This document shows positions 35,041-51,742 of a stretch of 64,000 nt of DNA, one piece after another (within the stretch, counting starts at the first letter, position 1; the number at the start of each line of letters is the position of its first letter). The DNA is from Macrobrachium rosenbergii (Eukaryota > Arthropoda > Malacostraca > Decapoda > Palaemonidae), in assembly GCF_040412425.1 (NCBI RefSeq), contig NC_089766.1, positions 17,858,901 to 17,922,900 on the forward strand, written 5' to 3'. The position numbers and the translations under genes were made by a program. The notes beneath the pieces are model-generated. The model had not been told where the DNA came from and ran no database searches. It saw only the letters and a list, made by a program, of their open reading frames with translations.

Positions 35041-35374
35041 TGATGTTGCAATACCATGGGACACCAGAGTAGGTGAGAAAGAAAGAGAAAAAATTGATAA
35101 GTATCAAGACCTGAAAAAAGAAATAAGAAGGATATGGGATATGCCAGTGGAAATTGTACCCATAATCATAGGAACACTAGGCACGATCCCAAGATCCCTG
35201 AAAAGGAATCTGGAAAAACTAGATGCCGAAATAGCTCCAGGACTCACGTAGAAGAGTGTATACTAGAAACAGCGCACATAGTGAGAAAAGTGATGGACTC
35301 CTAAGGAGGCAGGATGCAACCCGGAACACCACACTATAAAAACCACCCAGTCGAATAGGATGACTGTGATAGAC

Positions 35375-35377
<3 letters not shown>
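35041..35377 (+). pseudogene. LINE 3' end, copy 1 (5' truncated)
   Basis: Plus-strand coding remnant with DVAIPWDTRV, EKIDKYQDLKKEIRRIW, PVEIVPIIIGTLGTIPRSL and LEKLDAEIAPGL, then a TAG inside the frame. This is the C-terminal segment (P.DTRV, KYQDL, VVPxxIGxLGxI) shared by several invertebrate non-LTR retrotransposon proteins. It is followed by a 3' UTR (GAGGCAGGATGCAACCCGGA) ending GTGATAGACAATAATAAT in a (TAA)n array. It is 5' truncated, as expected for target-primed insertions. Confidence 0.75.

Positions 35378-35414
<37 letters not shown>
35378..35414. repeat. (TAA)n microsatellite
   Basis: Separates the LINE tail at 35041-35377 from the composite element. Confidence 0.95.
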
Positions 35415-35418
<4 letters not shown>

Positions 35419-36058
35419 TGGGCGACGTGGCAGAGTGGTTTAGTTCGTCGATGGACTGGCTAAGCAACGTTGGGGCTGGTCAGCGGTGGATGAGAGACCG
35501 CTCTCCTCGGCGTTGATTCCTCCCGAAAGGATCCTTACCACAATTTCCTCAGTCTACTCAGCTGTAACTGAGTACCTATTCCCGATGGCGTGGGGTCCAG
35601 CTATGGGTTAAATAACAAAACTCAGTAATGAAGAAGAGAAATGAAAGAATAAACGACAACGACGTAAATGGAACCTCTGGCAACAAAGGAGCCTCGTCCG
35701 GCAGCCAGGTACACGGCCCAATTGACGTGGAGGAAGGCCAGGTACGTGGAGGTCGTCATCCAGCAACTGAACCGACCACCACAACGACAGTAACCAGCAA
35801 CCAGAGACTGGAGCTACAGAGGCAAATCAGAAGAACATTAGGCACGATCCCAAGATCCCTGAAAAGGGATCTGGAAAAACAAGATGCCGAAGTAACTCCA
35901 GGACTCGTGCAAAAGAGTGTGCTACTAGAAACAGCGCACATATTGAGAAAAGTGATGAACTCCTAAGGAGGCAGGATGCAACCCAGAACCCCACACTGTA
36001 AAAACCACCCAGTCGAATAGAATGACTGTGATAGACAAAAAAAATAAATAAACAAATA

Positions 36059-36059
<1 letters not shown>
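35419..36059 (+). mobile_element. Composite retroposon: tRNA-like head, short ORF, LINE 3' tail
   Basis: The head has an A-box-like TGGCAGAGTGG (35428-35438) and a weaker B-box-like GCGTTGATTCC (about 35510-35520). About 100 bp later an intact ORF begins (35628), and the element ends with the same LINE 3' coding end and 3' UTR as copy 1 (GTGATAGAC before the TAA/AAT array). It is flanked by (TAA)n on both sides. It is either an internally deleted LINE whose 5' UTR carries a pol III-like head, or a SINE that captured LINE coding sequence. Confidence 0.65.
35628..35966 (+). CDS. 112-codon ORF: LINE N-terminal-like segment joined to LINE C-terminus
   Basis: Starts MKKRNERINDNDVNG; residues 1-66 are polar and Gly/Thr-rich (DVEEGQVRGGRHPATEP, then TTTTTVTSNQRLELQRQI). 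Residues 69-112 match the LINE C-terminus of the neighbouring copy (TLGTIPRSLKRDLEKQDAEV, then KSVLLETAHILRKVMNS) with its natural stop. Unlike copy 1 the frame is intact across the junction near 35830. The join lacks all catalytic domains, so it arose by an internal deletion. Whether it is translated is unknown; chance retention in a short frame is possible. Confidence 0.5.
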   Translation: MKKRNERINDNDVNGTSGNKGASSGSQVHGPIDVEEGQVRGGRHPATEPTTTTTVTSNQRLELQRQIRRTLGTIPRSLKRDLEKQDAEVTPGLVQKSVLLETAHILRKVMNS

Positions 36060-36100
<41 letters not shown>

Positions 36101-36124
36101 TAGAATAATAATAATAATAATAAT
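36060..36124. repeat. (TAA)n microsatellite
   Basis: AAT/TAA run of about 65 bp with one interruption; tail of the composite element. Confidence 0.95.
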
Positions 36125-36267
36125 GTATATCAGGTCCACAATAATATTCAATGGTGAATTCTTGTTGATTTTATACAAAAGTTACAAAAGCTTTCGAACC
36201 CTGTTTGTAACTTTTTTTATCAAATCAACAAGAATTCACCATTGAATATTATTGTGACCTGATATAC
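36125..36267. repeat. Near-perfect inverted repeat (two 64-bp arms)
   Basis: GTATATCAGGTCCACAATAA at 36125 is mirrored by TTATTGTGACCTGATATAC ending at 36267. The arms run to GTTACAAA near 36188 and TTTGTAAC near 36204, leaving a loop of about 15 bp (AGCTTTCGAACCCTG). It could be a foldback element or inverted Penelope-like termini. Confidence 0.85.
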
Positions 36268-36349
36268 AGCATATCCTGTTCTCGATCTAGAGGAGAAAGA
36301 CCTACTAATAATAATAATACTGATTTCTTTTTCTGGTATATAAACTCTA

Positions 36350-38775
<2,426 letters not shown>

Positions 38776-41700
38776 TTTGCCGGTCGATAAAGATTTAAGT
38801 ATCAACAGAATTTCAAAGGAAACGTCCAAGGTTACGGAGAAGCTCCTTATTGTGCCATATAATGAGGTATAATAAACGCCCAGTACCAAAGACCTGAAAT
38901 TGCTGGTCGATAAAGATTTAAGTATCAACAGAATTTCAAAGGAAACGTCCAAGGCTACGGAGAAGCTCCTTATTGTGCCATAACGAGTATAATAAACGCC
39001 CAATGCCAAAGACCTGAAATTGCCAGTCGATGAAGATTTAAGTATCAAAAAGAATTTCAAAGGAAACGTCAAGGTTACAGAGAAGCTCCTTATTGTGCCA
39101 TAACGAGTACAATAAACGCCCAGTGCCAAAGACCTGAAATTACCGGTCGATAAAGATTTAAGTATCAACAGAATTTCAAAGGAAACGTGCAAGGTTACGG
39201 AGAAGCTCCTTATTGTGCCATAACGAGTACAATAAACGCCCAGTGCCAAAGACCTGAAATTGCCGGTCGATAAAGATTTAAGTATCAAAAGAATTTCAAA
39301 GGAAACGTGCAAGGTTACGGAGAAGCTCCTTATTGTGCCATGACGAGTACAATAAACGGCCATTGCCAAAGACCTGAAATTACCGGTCGATAAAGATTTA
39401 AGTATCAACAGAATTTCAAAGGAAACGTGCAAGGTTACGGAGAAGCTCCTTATTGTGCCATAACGAGTATAATAAACGCCCAGTGCCAAAGACCTGAAAT
39501 TGCGGTCGATAAAGATTTAAGTATCAACAGAATTTCAAAGGAAACGTCTAAGGTTACAGAGAAGCTCCTTATTGTGCCATAACGAGTACAATAAACGCCC
39601 AGTGCCAAAGACCTGAAATTGCCGGTCGATAAAGATTTAAGTATCAACAGAATTTCAAAGGAAACGTCCAAGGTTACAGAGAAGCTCCTTATTGTGCCAT
39701 AACGAGTATAATAAACGCCCAGTGCCAAAGACCTGAAGTTTCCGGTCGATAAAGATTTAAGTATCAACAGAATTTCAAAGGAAACGTGCAAGGTTACGGA
39801 GAAGCTCCTTATTGTGCCATAACGAGTATAATAAATGGCCAGTGCCAAAGACCTAAAATTGCCGGTCAATAAAGATTTAAGTATCAACAGAATTTCAAAG
39901 GAAACGTGCAAGGTTACGGAGAAGCTCCTTATTGTGCCATAATGAGTATAATAAACGCCCAGCGCCAAAGACCTGAAATTGTCAGTCGATAAAGATTTAA
40001 GTATCAACAGAATTTCAAAGGAAATGTCCAAGGTTACAGAGAAGCTCCTTATTGTGCCATAACGAGTATAATAAACGCCCAGTGCCAAAGACCTAAAATT
40101 GCCGGTCGATAAAGATTTTTAGTATCAACAGAATTTCAAAGGAAACATGCAAGGTTACGGAGAAGCTCCTTATTGTGTCATAACGAGTATAATGAAAGCC
40201 CAGTGCCAAAGACCTGAAATTGCCGGTCGATAAAGATTTAAGTATCAACAGAATTTCAAAGGAAACGTCCAAGGTTACAGAGAAGCTCCTTATTGTGCCA
40301 TAACGAGTATAATAAAAGCCCATTGCCAAAGACCTGAAATTGCCGGTCGATAAAGATTTAAGTATCAACAGAATTTCAAAGGAAACGTCCAAGGTTACGG
40401 AGAAGCTCCTTATTGTGCCATAACGAGTATAATAAACGCCCAGTGCCAAAGACCTGAAATTGCCGGTCGATAACGATTTAAGTACCAACAGAATTTCAAA
40501 GGAAACGTGCAAGGTTACGGAGAAGCTCCTTATTGTGCCATAATGAGTATAATAAAAGCCCAGTGCCAAAGACCTAAAATTGCTGGTCGATAAAGATTTA
40601 AGTATCAACAGAATTTCAAAGGAAACGTCCAAGGTTACGGAGAAGCTCCTTATTGTGCCATAACGAGTATAATAAACGCCCAGTACCAAAGACCTGAAAT
40701 TGCCAGTCGATAAAGATTTAAGTATCAACAGAATTTCAAAGTAAACGTCCAAGGTTATGGAGAAGCTCCTTATTGTGCCAAAATGAGTATAATAAACTCC
40801 CAGTGCCAATCACCTAAAATTGCCGGTCGATAAAGTTTTAAGTATCAACAGAATTTCAAAGGAAACGTCCAAGGCTACGGAGAAGCTCCTTATTGTGCCA
40901 TAACGAGTATAATAAACGCCCAGTGCCAAACACCTAAAATTGCTGGTCGATAAAGATTTAAGTATCAACAGAATTTCAAAGGAAAGTTCAAGGTTACGGA
41001 GAAGCTCCTTATTGTGCCATATCGAGTATAATAAACACCCAATGCCAAAGACCTGAAATTGCCGGTCGATAAAGATTTAAGTATCAACAGAATTTCGAAG
41101 GAAACGTCCAAGGTTACGGAGAAGCTCCTTATTGTGCCATAACGAGTATAATAAACGCCCAGTGCCAAAGATCTAAAATTGCCGGTCGATAAAGATTTAA
41201 GTACCAACAGAATTTCAAAGGAAAGTTCAAAGTTACGGAGAAGCTCCTTATTGTGCCATAACGAGTATAATAAACGCCCAGTGCCAAAGACCTGAAATTG
41301 CCAGTCGATAAAGATTTAAGTATCAACAGAATTTCAAAGTAAACGTCCAAGGTTATGGAGAAGCTCCTTATTGTGCCAAAATGAGTATAATAAACTCCCA
41401 GTGCCAAACACCTAAAATTGCCGGTCGATAAAGTTTTAAGTATCAACAGAATTTCAAAGGAAACGTCCAAGGCTACGGAGAAGCTCCTTATTGTGCCATA
41501 ACGGTATAATAAACGCCCAGTGCCAAAGATCTAAAATTGCCAGTCGATAAAGATTTAAGTATCAACAGAATTTCAAAGTAAACGTCCAAGGTTATGGAGA
41601 AGCTCCTTATTGTGCCAAAATGAGTATAATAAACTCCCAGTGCCAAACACCTAAAATTGCCGGTCGATAAAGTTTTAAGTATCAACAGAATTTCAAAGGA

Positions 41701-42494
41701 AACGTCCAAGGCTACGGAGAAGCTCCTTATTGTGCCATAACGAGTATAATAAACGCCCAGTGCCAAACACCTAAAATTGCCAGTCGATAAAGATTTAAGT
41801 ATCAACAGAATTTCAAAAGAAAGTTCAAGGTTACGGAGAAGCTCCTTATTGTGCCATAACGAGTATAATAAACACCCAATGCCAAAGACCTGAAATTGCC
41901 GGTCGATAAAGATTTAAGTATCAACAGAATTTCAAAGGAAACGTCAAGGTTACGGAGAAGCTCCTTATTTTGCCATAACGAGTATAATAAACGCCCAGTG
42001 CCAAAGATCTAAAATTGCCAGTCGATAAAGATTTAAGTATCAACAGAATTTCAAAGGAAAGTTCAAGGTTACGGAGAAGCTCTTTATTGTGCCATAACGA
42101 GTATAATAAACGCCCAGTGCCAAAGACCTGAAATTGCCAGTCGATAAAGATTTAAGTATCAACAGAATTTCAAAGGAAACGTCCAAGGTTACGGAGAAGC
42201 TCCTTATTGTGCCATAACGAGTATAATAAACGCCCAGTGCCAAAGATCTAAAATTGCGGTCGATAAAGATTTAAGTATCAACAGAATTTCAAAGTAAACG
42301 TCCAAGGTTACGGAGAAGCTCCTTATTGTGCCATAACGAGTATAATAAACGCCCAGTGCCAAAGACCTAAAATTGCCGGTCGATAAAGATTTTTAGTATC
42401 AACAGAATTTCAAAGAAAACGTCCAAGGTTACGGAGAAGTTCCTTATTGTGCCATAACGAGTATAGTAAACGACGCCCAATGCCAAAGACCTGA
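38776..42494. repeat. 120-bp tandem satellite, 31 monomers, with higher-order duplication
   Basis: The junction TTGCCGGTCGATAAAGATTT recurs every 119-121 bp from 38778 to 42375 (31 monomers). Each monomer contains TATCAACAGAATTTCAAAGG and GAGAAGCTCCTTATTGTGCC. Monomers 17-18 (from 40701), 22-23 (from 41299) and 24-25 (from 41538) share private variants (GTAAACGTCC with GGTTATGG; AAAGTTTTAAG with GGCTACGG). The block 17-21 resembles 24-28, so multi-monomer segments were duplicated. Because 120 is divisible by 3 and one minus frame has no stop, long repeats of a 40-residue unit appear as ORFs up to 246 codons; I treat these as non-genic. Confidence 0.95.
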
Positions 42495-42575
42495 AAATGA
42501 AGCAAACTACACCTAGCGGTCATCCATCGTCTCCTTCCCCAAAACTGGTCGGGAATTCCACTCAAAGCTCATTCC

Positions 42576-42640
42576 TTCCTTCCTTCCTTCCTTCCTTCCT
42601 TCCTTCCTTCCTTCCTTCCTTCCTTCCTTCCTTCCTTCCT
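42576..42640. repeat. (TTCC)n microsatellite
   Basis: About 16 TTCC units. Confidence 0.95.
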
Positions 42641-42750
42641 GCTGTTCTGTTTTATTGTGTAAGCTTTTTCGTAATTCTCTCGGAAAGAAACACGCCTCCA
42701 TCTGCCGTCAGACTTACTGCCTGATTTCGAAAACACTTTCCCGAGTTTAT

Positions 42751-42752
<2 letters not shown>

Positions 42753-42817
<65 letters not shown>
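42753..42817. repeat. (CT)n microsatellite
   Basis: CT run of about 65 bp. Confidence 0.95.
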
Positions 42818-42819
<2 letters not shown>

Positions 42820-43199
42820 CCAATAAGAAGGGTTTTTGCTGCTAATTACACCCAGCTGTAGTCCTTGGGAGTGTTAAAGATAAGAAAATAAAAGATCTTT
42901 CATCATTAAGGTCGTAAGATTTTCTTCTCCGGCACTTTCTTTCTTCAGCTGCTTTCTTTTCCTGCATGTCTTTTATACTTCCTCCTTCTTCTTTACCACT
43001 TTATCCATCCACCTGTATCTCTTCCTTCTATATGGAGAGTATTTCTTAAAAACTTTTTTTTTTTTTTTTTTTTTTTACCCAACACTATTTCTTCATCCAG
43101 TCATCCGCTGGTTTAATTCTACCTTTGTGCCCTCCTTAAACAGCAAACTCTCCCTGCTGACCCTCTCGCTCCATCCTGTAATCTCACACACTCTTTTGA

Positions 43200-43202
<3 letters not shown>
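42818..43202. other. Unassigned DNA
   Basis: A T-homopolymer of about 24 bp at 43050-43075; nothing else recognised. Confidence 0.5.

Positions 43203-43277
<75 letters not shown>
43203..43277. repeat. (AT)n microsatellite
   Basis: TA run of about 75 bp. Confidence 0.95.
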
Positions 43278-43280
<3 letters not shown>

Positions 43281-46200
43281 TGTTACGTGGGTCATTCGGC
43301 TAATGAGAGTTTAACAATTAGTTAATTGGATTTATATTGCCTTGCTTTACCTGAGACCCACACAATTCTGTCAATTAAGGCTAAAATTAACTCTAAAGGA
43401 CAGGTACTAATTAGATCAGGTCGCCAGCTAAAACTAGTTAACAAAGAATAGAGGTTTATTTCATAACCACATGAATGAATTCAGTAAACTTACAGGAACA
43501 CTAGTTTCAACAAAAGTAAAATAAAATTAACTTGGTTATTTACAGGAGCTAACAGCACCGCAGAATATTAGCCCTACTTAGGACAAATACCTCAGTGCTA
43601 CATAGAAATGAGCGCAACAGATCTAAGTGCCTCTCAGACGCTTTATAAGGCATCTAACTGCAAGTCCAAATTGAGGCTTCTTGGTACTGATGATGCAGAT
43701 TCTTCTCTAAAAAAGAGGATTTTGTTCAGGCCCAAGTTGTACACAGTTCTGGAAAAGATGTACCCAGATAACAATCTTGCACTACAGAAACTCTCACTCT
43801 CCATTACTTAATCATAAGGGGATGATTCTTATGTCAAGGATAATACTTTTAACACCATGGAGGATAAGTTATGTGACTTCACTAGACAACAATATTTGTA
43901 CTTAATAGATGACTTCATAAATGGGATATGTTTTACTAGGATTTCTTAGTCAGTGGCTGTTTAAGAGATAGAAATTTGAACAAGGAAAGTGAGAGTTTCA
44001 GTCGAAGGGAAAGAGAACTGGGAGTAATTGTCAGATCAGACTTGCCGCTGGCTGAGCTAATGCAGTAATCAGTTGCACAAGATTCCTTGGTCTGTTTGGA
44101 ATAACAGTTTTCTCCCTCGTGTTTAGCAAAGGAGGAGAGACGAAGGGTGCCTGGAGGGCAGCACGGAACGCATCCGTGTCCTATCGCAGCTGAGTTGAGA
44201 GTCTCATGACGCTGGGGTAGCTTCTTGAGGTTTTCTTCAAAACTCCTCCTACCAGGGCCTGACCTGAAATGACAATAATTGAAACCATCATTGTGGGTTG
44301 CAGGACAAACATAAATTGCCAGTCATCAACCACACAGTCTCTGTCCTTGGGAAAGAAAGACCCAGATTGAGGCTGGAATAATTTGAATGGACATCACAGT
44401 GGACAACCCTTCTCCTTATAACAGAAGAGGTGAACTCACACCATCCAGTGGTGATGTTTAGTTTTGTCACAAACGAAAAGAAAAGCTAAAACTTGTATGT
44501 TGCATAAGCAAATGAATGTATTCTGGACAGATACATATATGTATATACATTTATATGTGTGTGTGTGTGATCGGCAAAAGACAATTTTGGTAGGTATGTA
44601 TGCATATTCCTGGAATTTTACTTCCAGTAGTAATAATCTTACCACAAAATAAGAAACAGCTTCCAGTCTTCTGATCTAAATGCTCCTTTCCAGGTGATAA
44701 AAAGAGTTCACCTGGGACAATTCCAGTTTCCAGCAGATGCTCAAGTGCTTCATGGGCGACTTCTCTCCTCTCTCCCTAGCAAGTAGAGAAAGGGTCCGAA
44801 TGGCAAGTGATAACACTACCTCTCAGAGATCGTAAGTTTCAGTTCTTTCTTCATCAAACCCCTAGACACATTGATGAGTGATTCATGGATGTGTTGTGTT
44901 TTGGATGAACTGGTCTTTCCTAATCGTATTCTCACATCAGATTTTGTCATTTGGGCATAAAGGTTCCCTGTCTCTCACATAACCCGGAGGAATACAATAC
45001 GACGTAACATTGAAACTGGTCCGTCGTCTCTTTCTGCCCTCATCTCTTCAACTCTTCTTCTTGTGCTATGTCCGTGTTTATCGTTCTCGTTTCATAAATC
45101 AGATAATTGTAGAATGAAACCATTTAGCAAGTATGAAGCGACGAGCCAGACGTGCATATTGAAACGAGTTTAGCCATTGCAAGTGAAAGTCACATATTTG
45201 TCTGATGCGTCCATTTTTTGGATTCCTTCTGTGTCTCATCTGTTCCAGAATGTCACTCTAATGCAATTCTCAGATGTAATTCTATAACGTAAACCTTCAT
45301 TAGTGTCTTCATTTGTTGTGTACACTGGCGCAAACTAATTTTCAGTGCCATTAAATGTAAATCAAGCATCACGTGACAGAAAAATACTAATTGACGCGCC
45401 AACTCGGAAATTGGTGTCAGTTCAGTAGGAGGAAAGAGTAAAGCCTTACTATTATTCATAAACATCATTGTAAACGTTCCTAAGATTTTTGCTGTTGACA
45501 AATTTTGAATGAACACAGTTTTCTAGAATTGGAAATTTTCTGTTATACTAGACTTGAATACTGATGAATACAAAGAATAAGTATGTATGTGTGTGTGCGC
45601 GTGTGTGTGAGTGTGTGTGTAAATAATATGTGATTCAGTTTAACACATTTGCATATGTTTTTTCTAACTGCATTACTTTACTTTTATAAAGATATGATGA
45701 TAAGAACATACAGTATAATTCTTCGGTGAGAATGTCTGACTTTGAACGAGTGATTGCATTCCCATTTTTCCTTGCCCGATGTTTCACCTGGAATCACCAC
45801 AAAATCCTTCCGGACACTAATGGCTCTTGACACCTGGAACGCTCAGCAAAACCTCATGAACTTCAAAGTCAGTTGATAACGTTCTCCTTTCACAATTCTC
45901 ATATTGGATCCACGCTCAAGCAGATACAAAATGAGACCAAGTGCTGAATCATTCCCATTTAATGATGATACTTTAAAGCAACACAAAATGTACCCACAGG
46001 TTTAGAGTTGGTAATCTGATATTTGAGTTTATGAACCAAGCGTTTTAGAGTAATCTTACCTATCACTTCCTACTGTTCAGCTAAAGAATACGAGACTTCT
46101 CAGTCAGTTTTCTTCCAAACATGCCAAGTCAACATTATCTCCCTGCTTTCCGCCAAAATGATGGCGACGACGAACTTTCCTAATTGTGCAAAGTGGCACT

Positions 46201-46486
46201 TCACGACAGTTGATCCGCAAAGGATCTCCGTGGAAGCAACGTTCCCTTAACCCTCAGTAATGGGTTACCGTTGTACATTCTGCATGAATACACGAGAGTT
46301 GATAAGTTTCTTCATTGCAGGACATCGCTACGATAACTCCTGAGTTGGAAGGCGTCCTTTTCACTGCAATGGGAAAAGTTTTGACATCCCATCTGGTGCC
46401 GTCGGGAATTTATGGAACCTATAACTCTTCTCAGCTAACTTCGAGTGCAATTGTTGTTCAGATGAATTGGGCCGTTGCTGATTTTA

Positions 46487-46489
<3 letters not shown>
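43278..46489. other. Unassigned DNA, possibly LTR-like at its left end
   Basis: Right of the (AT)n array the sequence begins TGTTACGTGGGTCATT and includes a minus-strand AATAAACCTCT signal near 43450, which is LTR-like, but no second copy exists in the window. A short (GT)n occurs near 44558-44568 and 45590-45620. No gene recognised. Confidence 0.35.

Positions 46490-46542
<53 letters not shown>
46490..46542. repeat. (CT)n microsatellite
   Basis: CT run of about 53 bp. Confidence 0.95.
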
Positions 46543-46547
<5 letters not shown>

Positions 46548-47266
46548 TGCTTTGGAACAAAACAAAACTCTAAACTCTCTTCGAAGACAATGAACCGCTG
46601 CAAGCAGAGATGAAGGGACTCCGATGCAGAGACCAGTGTTGGACTCAAACTTGATGAGGAGTTGGAAGGGCTTTGAAAACGCCCATAAGGGAGGCTGCTG
46701 TTTTGACATTTTCTCCACAATAGCCATTCTAAAGATTAACGAGCTCTTTACCTCACCTGAGCTGAAAGTTCAGGTTAGGTTTCTGATCAAATTATGTATG
46801 AATTTATGTATGTCACAAATTTTTCACACTTGCAACTTCTGCAACACCATAGAATCAATTTCAACCCCTTGGGTGTAACCGATTCAAGTTTGTTCAAAGG
46901 GAGAAAGGGGGAGAAGCACTCCCCCATCTAAGAGTTGATAATTAATTGAAATAGATTAGATAGGAACTGCTTCGTTAGGTAAACAGGTAAATAAAGAAGT
47001 AAACGTTATCACCCTATGGGAATATCCCACAGAAAATTCCGGAGGCCAGTACGCACCGGTTGTGTCACTCGTGACGAGGCCTCCATCCGTCGGAAGGCAT
47101 CGGAGTGTTTCGCCTGAGAAGACAAGCTGCTGGAAATAAATAAAAGGACAGTGCGACTGTTCAGGGACTGGAGAAGGATGTTTACGTCATTCCAGAGAGG
47201 CCCACGACTCTCACGAACTAAGGACCACGCCTGCAAAGTTGGTCAATAGCCAGGTACCAGACACAC

Positions 47267-47308
<42 letters not shown>

Positions 47309-48180
47309 GCTATATGAAAGAAAGTATGATAGTACAAAGGGGTAAAAATCACTGCTGCTTTTCAATGAATAAGAAAAGCATTTCTAATTTACGTCACGAA
47401 TAGTTTTATGAATCCAGCATATATAAGTATTTTCCTTTACGGCCGAAGATCTCGGCTGCAAAGACGAAGAACGTAGAAACAAAACGGATATGGAGAAACA
47501 TCGAAATACCGTAATAAAAAAAAAAACTACTTCAAAAAAGAGCCCATTTGAAAATGACCCTATAGCTTCTATTCTAAAGTGAACATTTTTAAGAAATCAT
47601 CCTATATAGGATCTCTCAGAACCCTGCGAATTCCTAACACAAAGCTCCTTCGGATGTTGTCCTCAGTCAGTGACATGAACGCATTCTGGAATGACGCTGT
47701 TGATCCATTTATTTCTGTTTGCCGTCATTATTGTTCATTTCTGGAATGGTCATGGAATGGTCGGAGGTTCAAAGTCGTGTTTGTGTCGTTTGTGGTTTTG
47801 GCCCCTTTCTTCCTGCGACAATTTTCCTTTTGGATCAATGATTATGTATTGTAACACTCTACTACACACGAGGACCATTTGACTGAGAACTGAAAACTAT
47901 ACCCCTTTAGTGTGCTACTTTCAAGGCTATAAAAGCCACCTATATCTAGAAAATTCTTCAAATCAATTAAGAAGAAGAAATTCCTGGAAACGTTGTAAAT
48001 AAAGATCTGTTTGTTGGAAGAGGAATCAATATGGCTAACGTAGGTGTTTGCCTTAGGCAGGGTTATATGTTGTTCGTCCCTTTAATGAAAGCAAACAGAA
48101 AAACACTTTATCTAATGGGCCATTGTTTGTTCGATTAGGTGCTCGGGAAAGCTTTCCTTCACCATGTTTTTTCTGTAGTT

Positions 48181-48183
<3 letters not shown>
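46543..48183. other. Unassigned DNA with (GA)n
   Basis: (GA)n at 47272-47300. Short ORFs have no domain signal. Confidence 0.5.

Positions 48184-48234
<51 letters not shown>
48184..48234. repeat. (CT)n microsatellite
   Basis: CT run of about 50 bp. Confidence 0.95.

Positions 48235-50390
<2,156 letters not shown>

Positions 50391-50453
<63 letters not shown>
50391..50453. repeat. (GA)n microsatellite
   Basis: GA run of about 63 bp; it produces a spurious Arg/Glu frame. Confidence 0.95.
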
Positions 50454-50457
<4 letters not shown>

Positions 50458-50768
50458 ATTCTTGCAAGCGATGAATAGCAATCAGTCATCAGGACACTCT
50501 CAGCCCATAAGACCAAGCGAGCACCTGATACCTCGTCTCGTCAAGAGGGACCATTTGGCGCCGTCTCGGTTTTCAAGGTGGGTGCAAAGAAAGAAGCAGA
50601 TGAAACGAACCTTTCACAGATCATTCATTTCACTAATAGATTATAACCGCCCCTCCTTCATCCTAGTCCTCCATCCCCCATCCTCATCATCATACTCCGT
50701 CCACTTGCCGAAATCAGTCCCGACGACAAGAGAGGAAAGGGGTCTCAGTAGCACTGGCCTTCAGTAAT

Positions 50769-51042
50769 TCCTCATTGGACGGGTGGGTATCGCTCTCAGC
50801 TAGCACTCTGCTGGGCCCGCGTTCGATTCTCCAACCGGCCAATGAAGAATTAGTGGAATTTATTCCTGGTGATAGAAATTCATTTCTCGTTATAATGTGG
50901 TTCGGATTCCACAATAAGCTGTAGGTCCCGTTACTATGTAACCAGTTGGTTCTTAGCCACGTAAAATAAATCTAATCCTTCGGGCCAGCCCTAGGAGAGC
51001 TGTTAATCAGTTCAGTGGTCTGGTTAAACTAAGGTGTACTTA
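50769..51042 (+). mobile_element. tRNA-derived SINE, copy 2
   Basis: Shares the body and 3' end with 23251-23520 (TTTATTCCTGGTGATAGAAA, TTGGTTCTTAGCCACGTAAA, GGAGAGCTGTTAATCAG). The B-box GCGTTCGATTCTCC (about 50819) is better preserved than in copy 1. The A-box region (TTGGACGGGTGGGTATCG) is degenerate. Confidence 0.85.
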
Positions 51043-51551
51043 GCTGGCCTTCAGCATATCTCGGAGGACATCTTCGCACAGGGGATGACGCTGATCATTT
51101 CTTAGACGGAAACAGTCCTAGACAAGCTTTCCACGATTTCAAGACCCAACCCCGACCCCATCCTGTTACTATTCCTCAAAGTCATTTGCTTAGAAAGTTG
51201 CAGGCACTAGACTCAACAGTGCTTTTTCTGTTGAAGGAAATGCTGCATTCTTCATCTGTTACATGGCAGGCGTGTGGCATACCTGTCTGTCAGGAAATGG
51301 GGGGTTCACCGACTGGAAAGCGTAATTACTGAAAATAATGGGCATATAAGAAGGGTTTGGTTTTCGAAAATTATAGTGAATAACATATAATTACATTAAA
51401 CGTTGTTCGAGTTCTTCATTACTTTTATTTTGGTTCAACGCCAACGGTCGTAATATATCCCCTTATCAATCCTTTCTCACATGTAATAGTCTTTTATGTT
51501 ACAGAATGGAACCATTCATTTTGCATAAGGATAATTTCCCCAAAGAAAATC

Positions 51552-51553
<2 letters not shown>
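51043..51553. other. Unassigned DNA
   Basis: Nothing recognised. Confidence 0.5.

Positions 51554-51600
<47 letters not shown>
51554..51600. repeat. (CT)n microsatellite
   Basis: CT run of about 47 bp. Confidence 0.95.
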
Positions 51601-51603
<3 letters not shown>

Positions 51604-51742
51604 CAGGATTATTCATTTAGTGACTAATTACGTCTGTCTCAGTACCTCGAACTGAGGGCCTCATATTTTCGGGGAGGAACCGCACGAAAACAACATCCAG
51701 GAAGGAATGTGCAATAAGAGGAGGCAAATACCAAACGAGTCA

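Noticed and set aside
43608..43811. 67-codon plus-strand ORF
   Set aside because: No domain and no conserved context; chance length in this composition.
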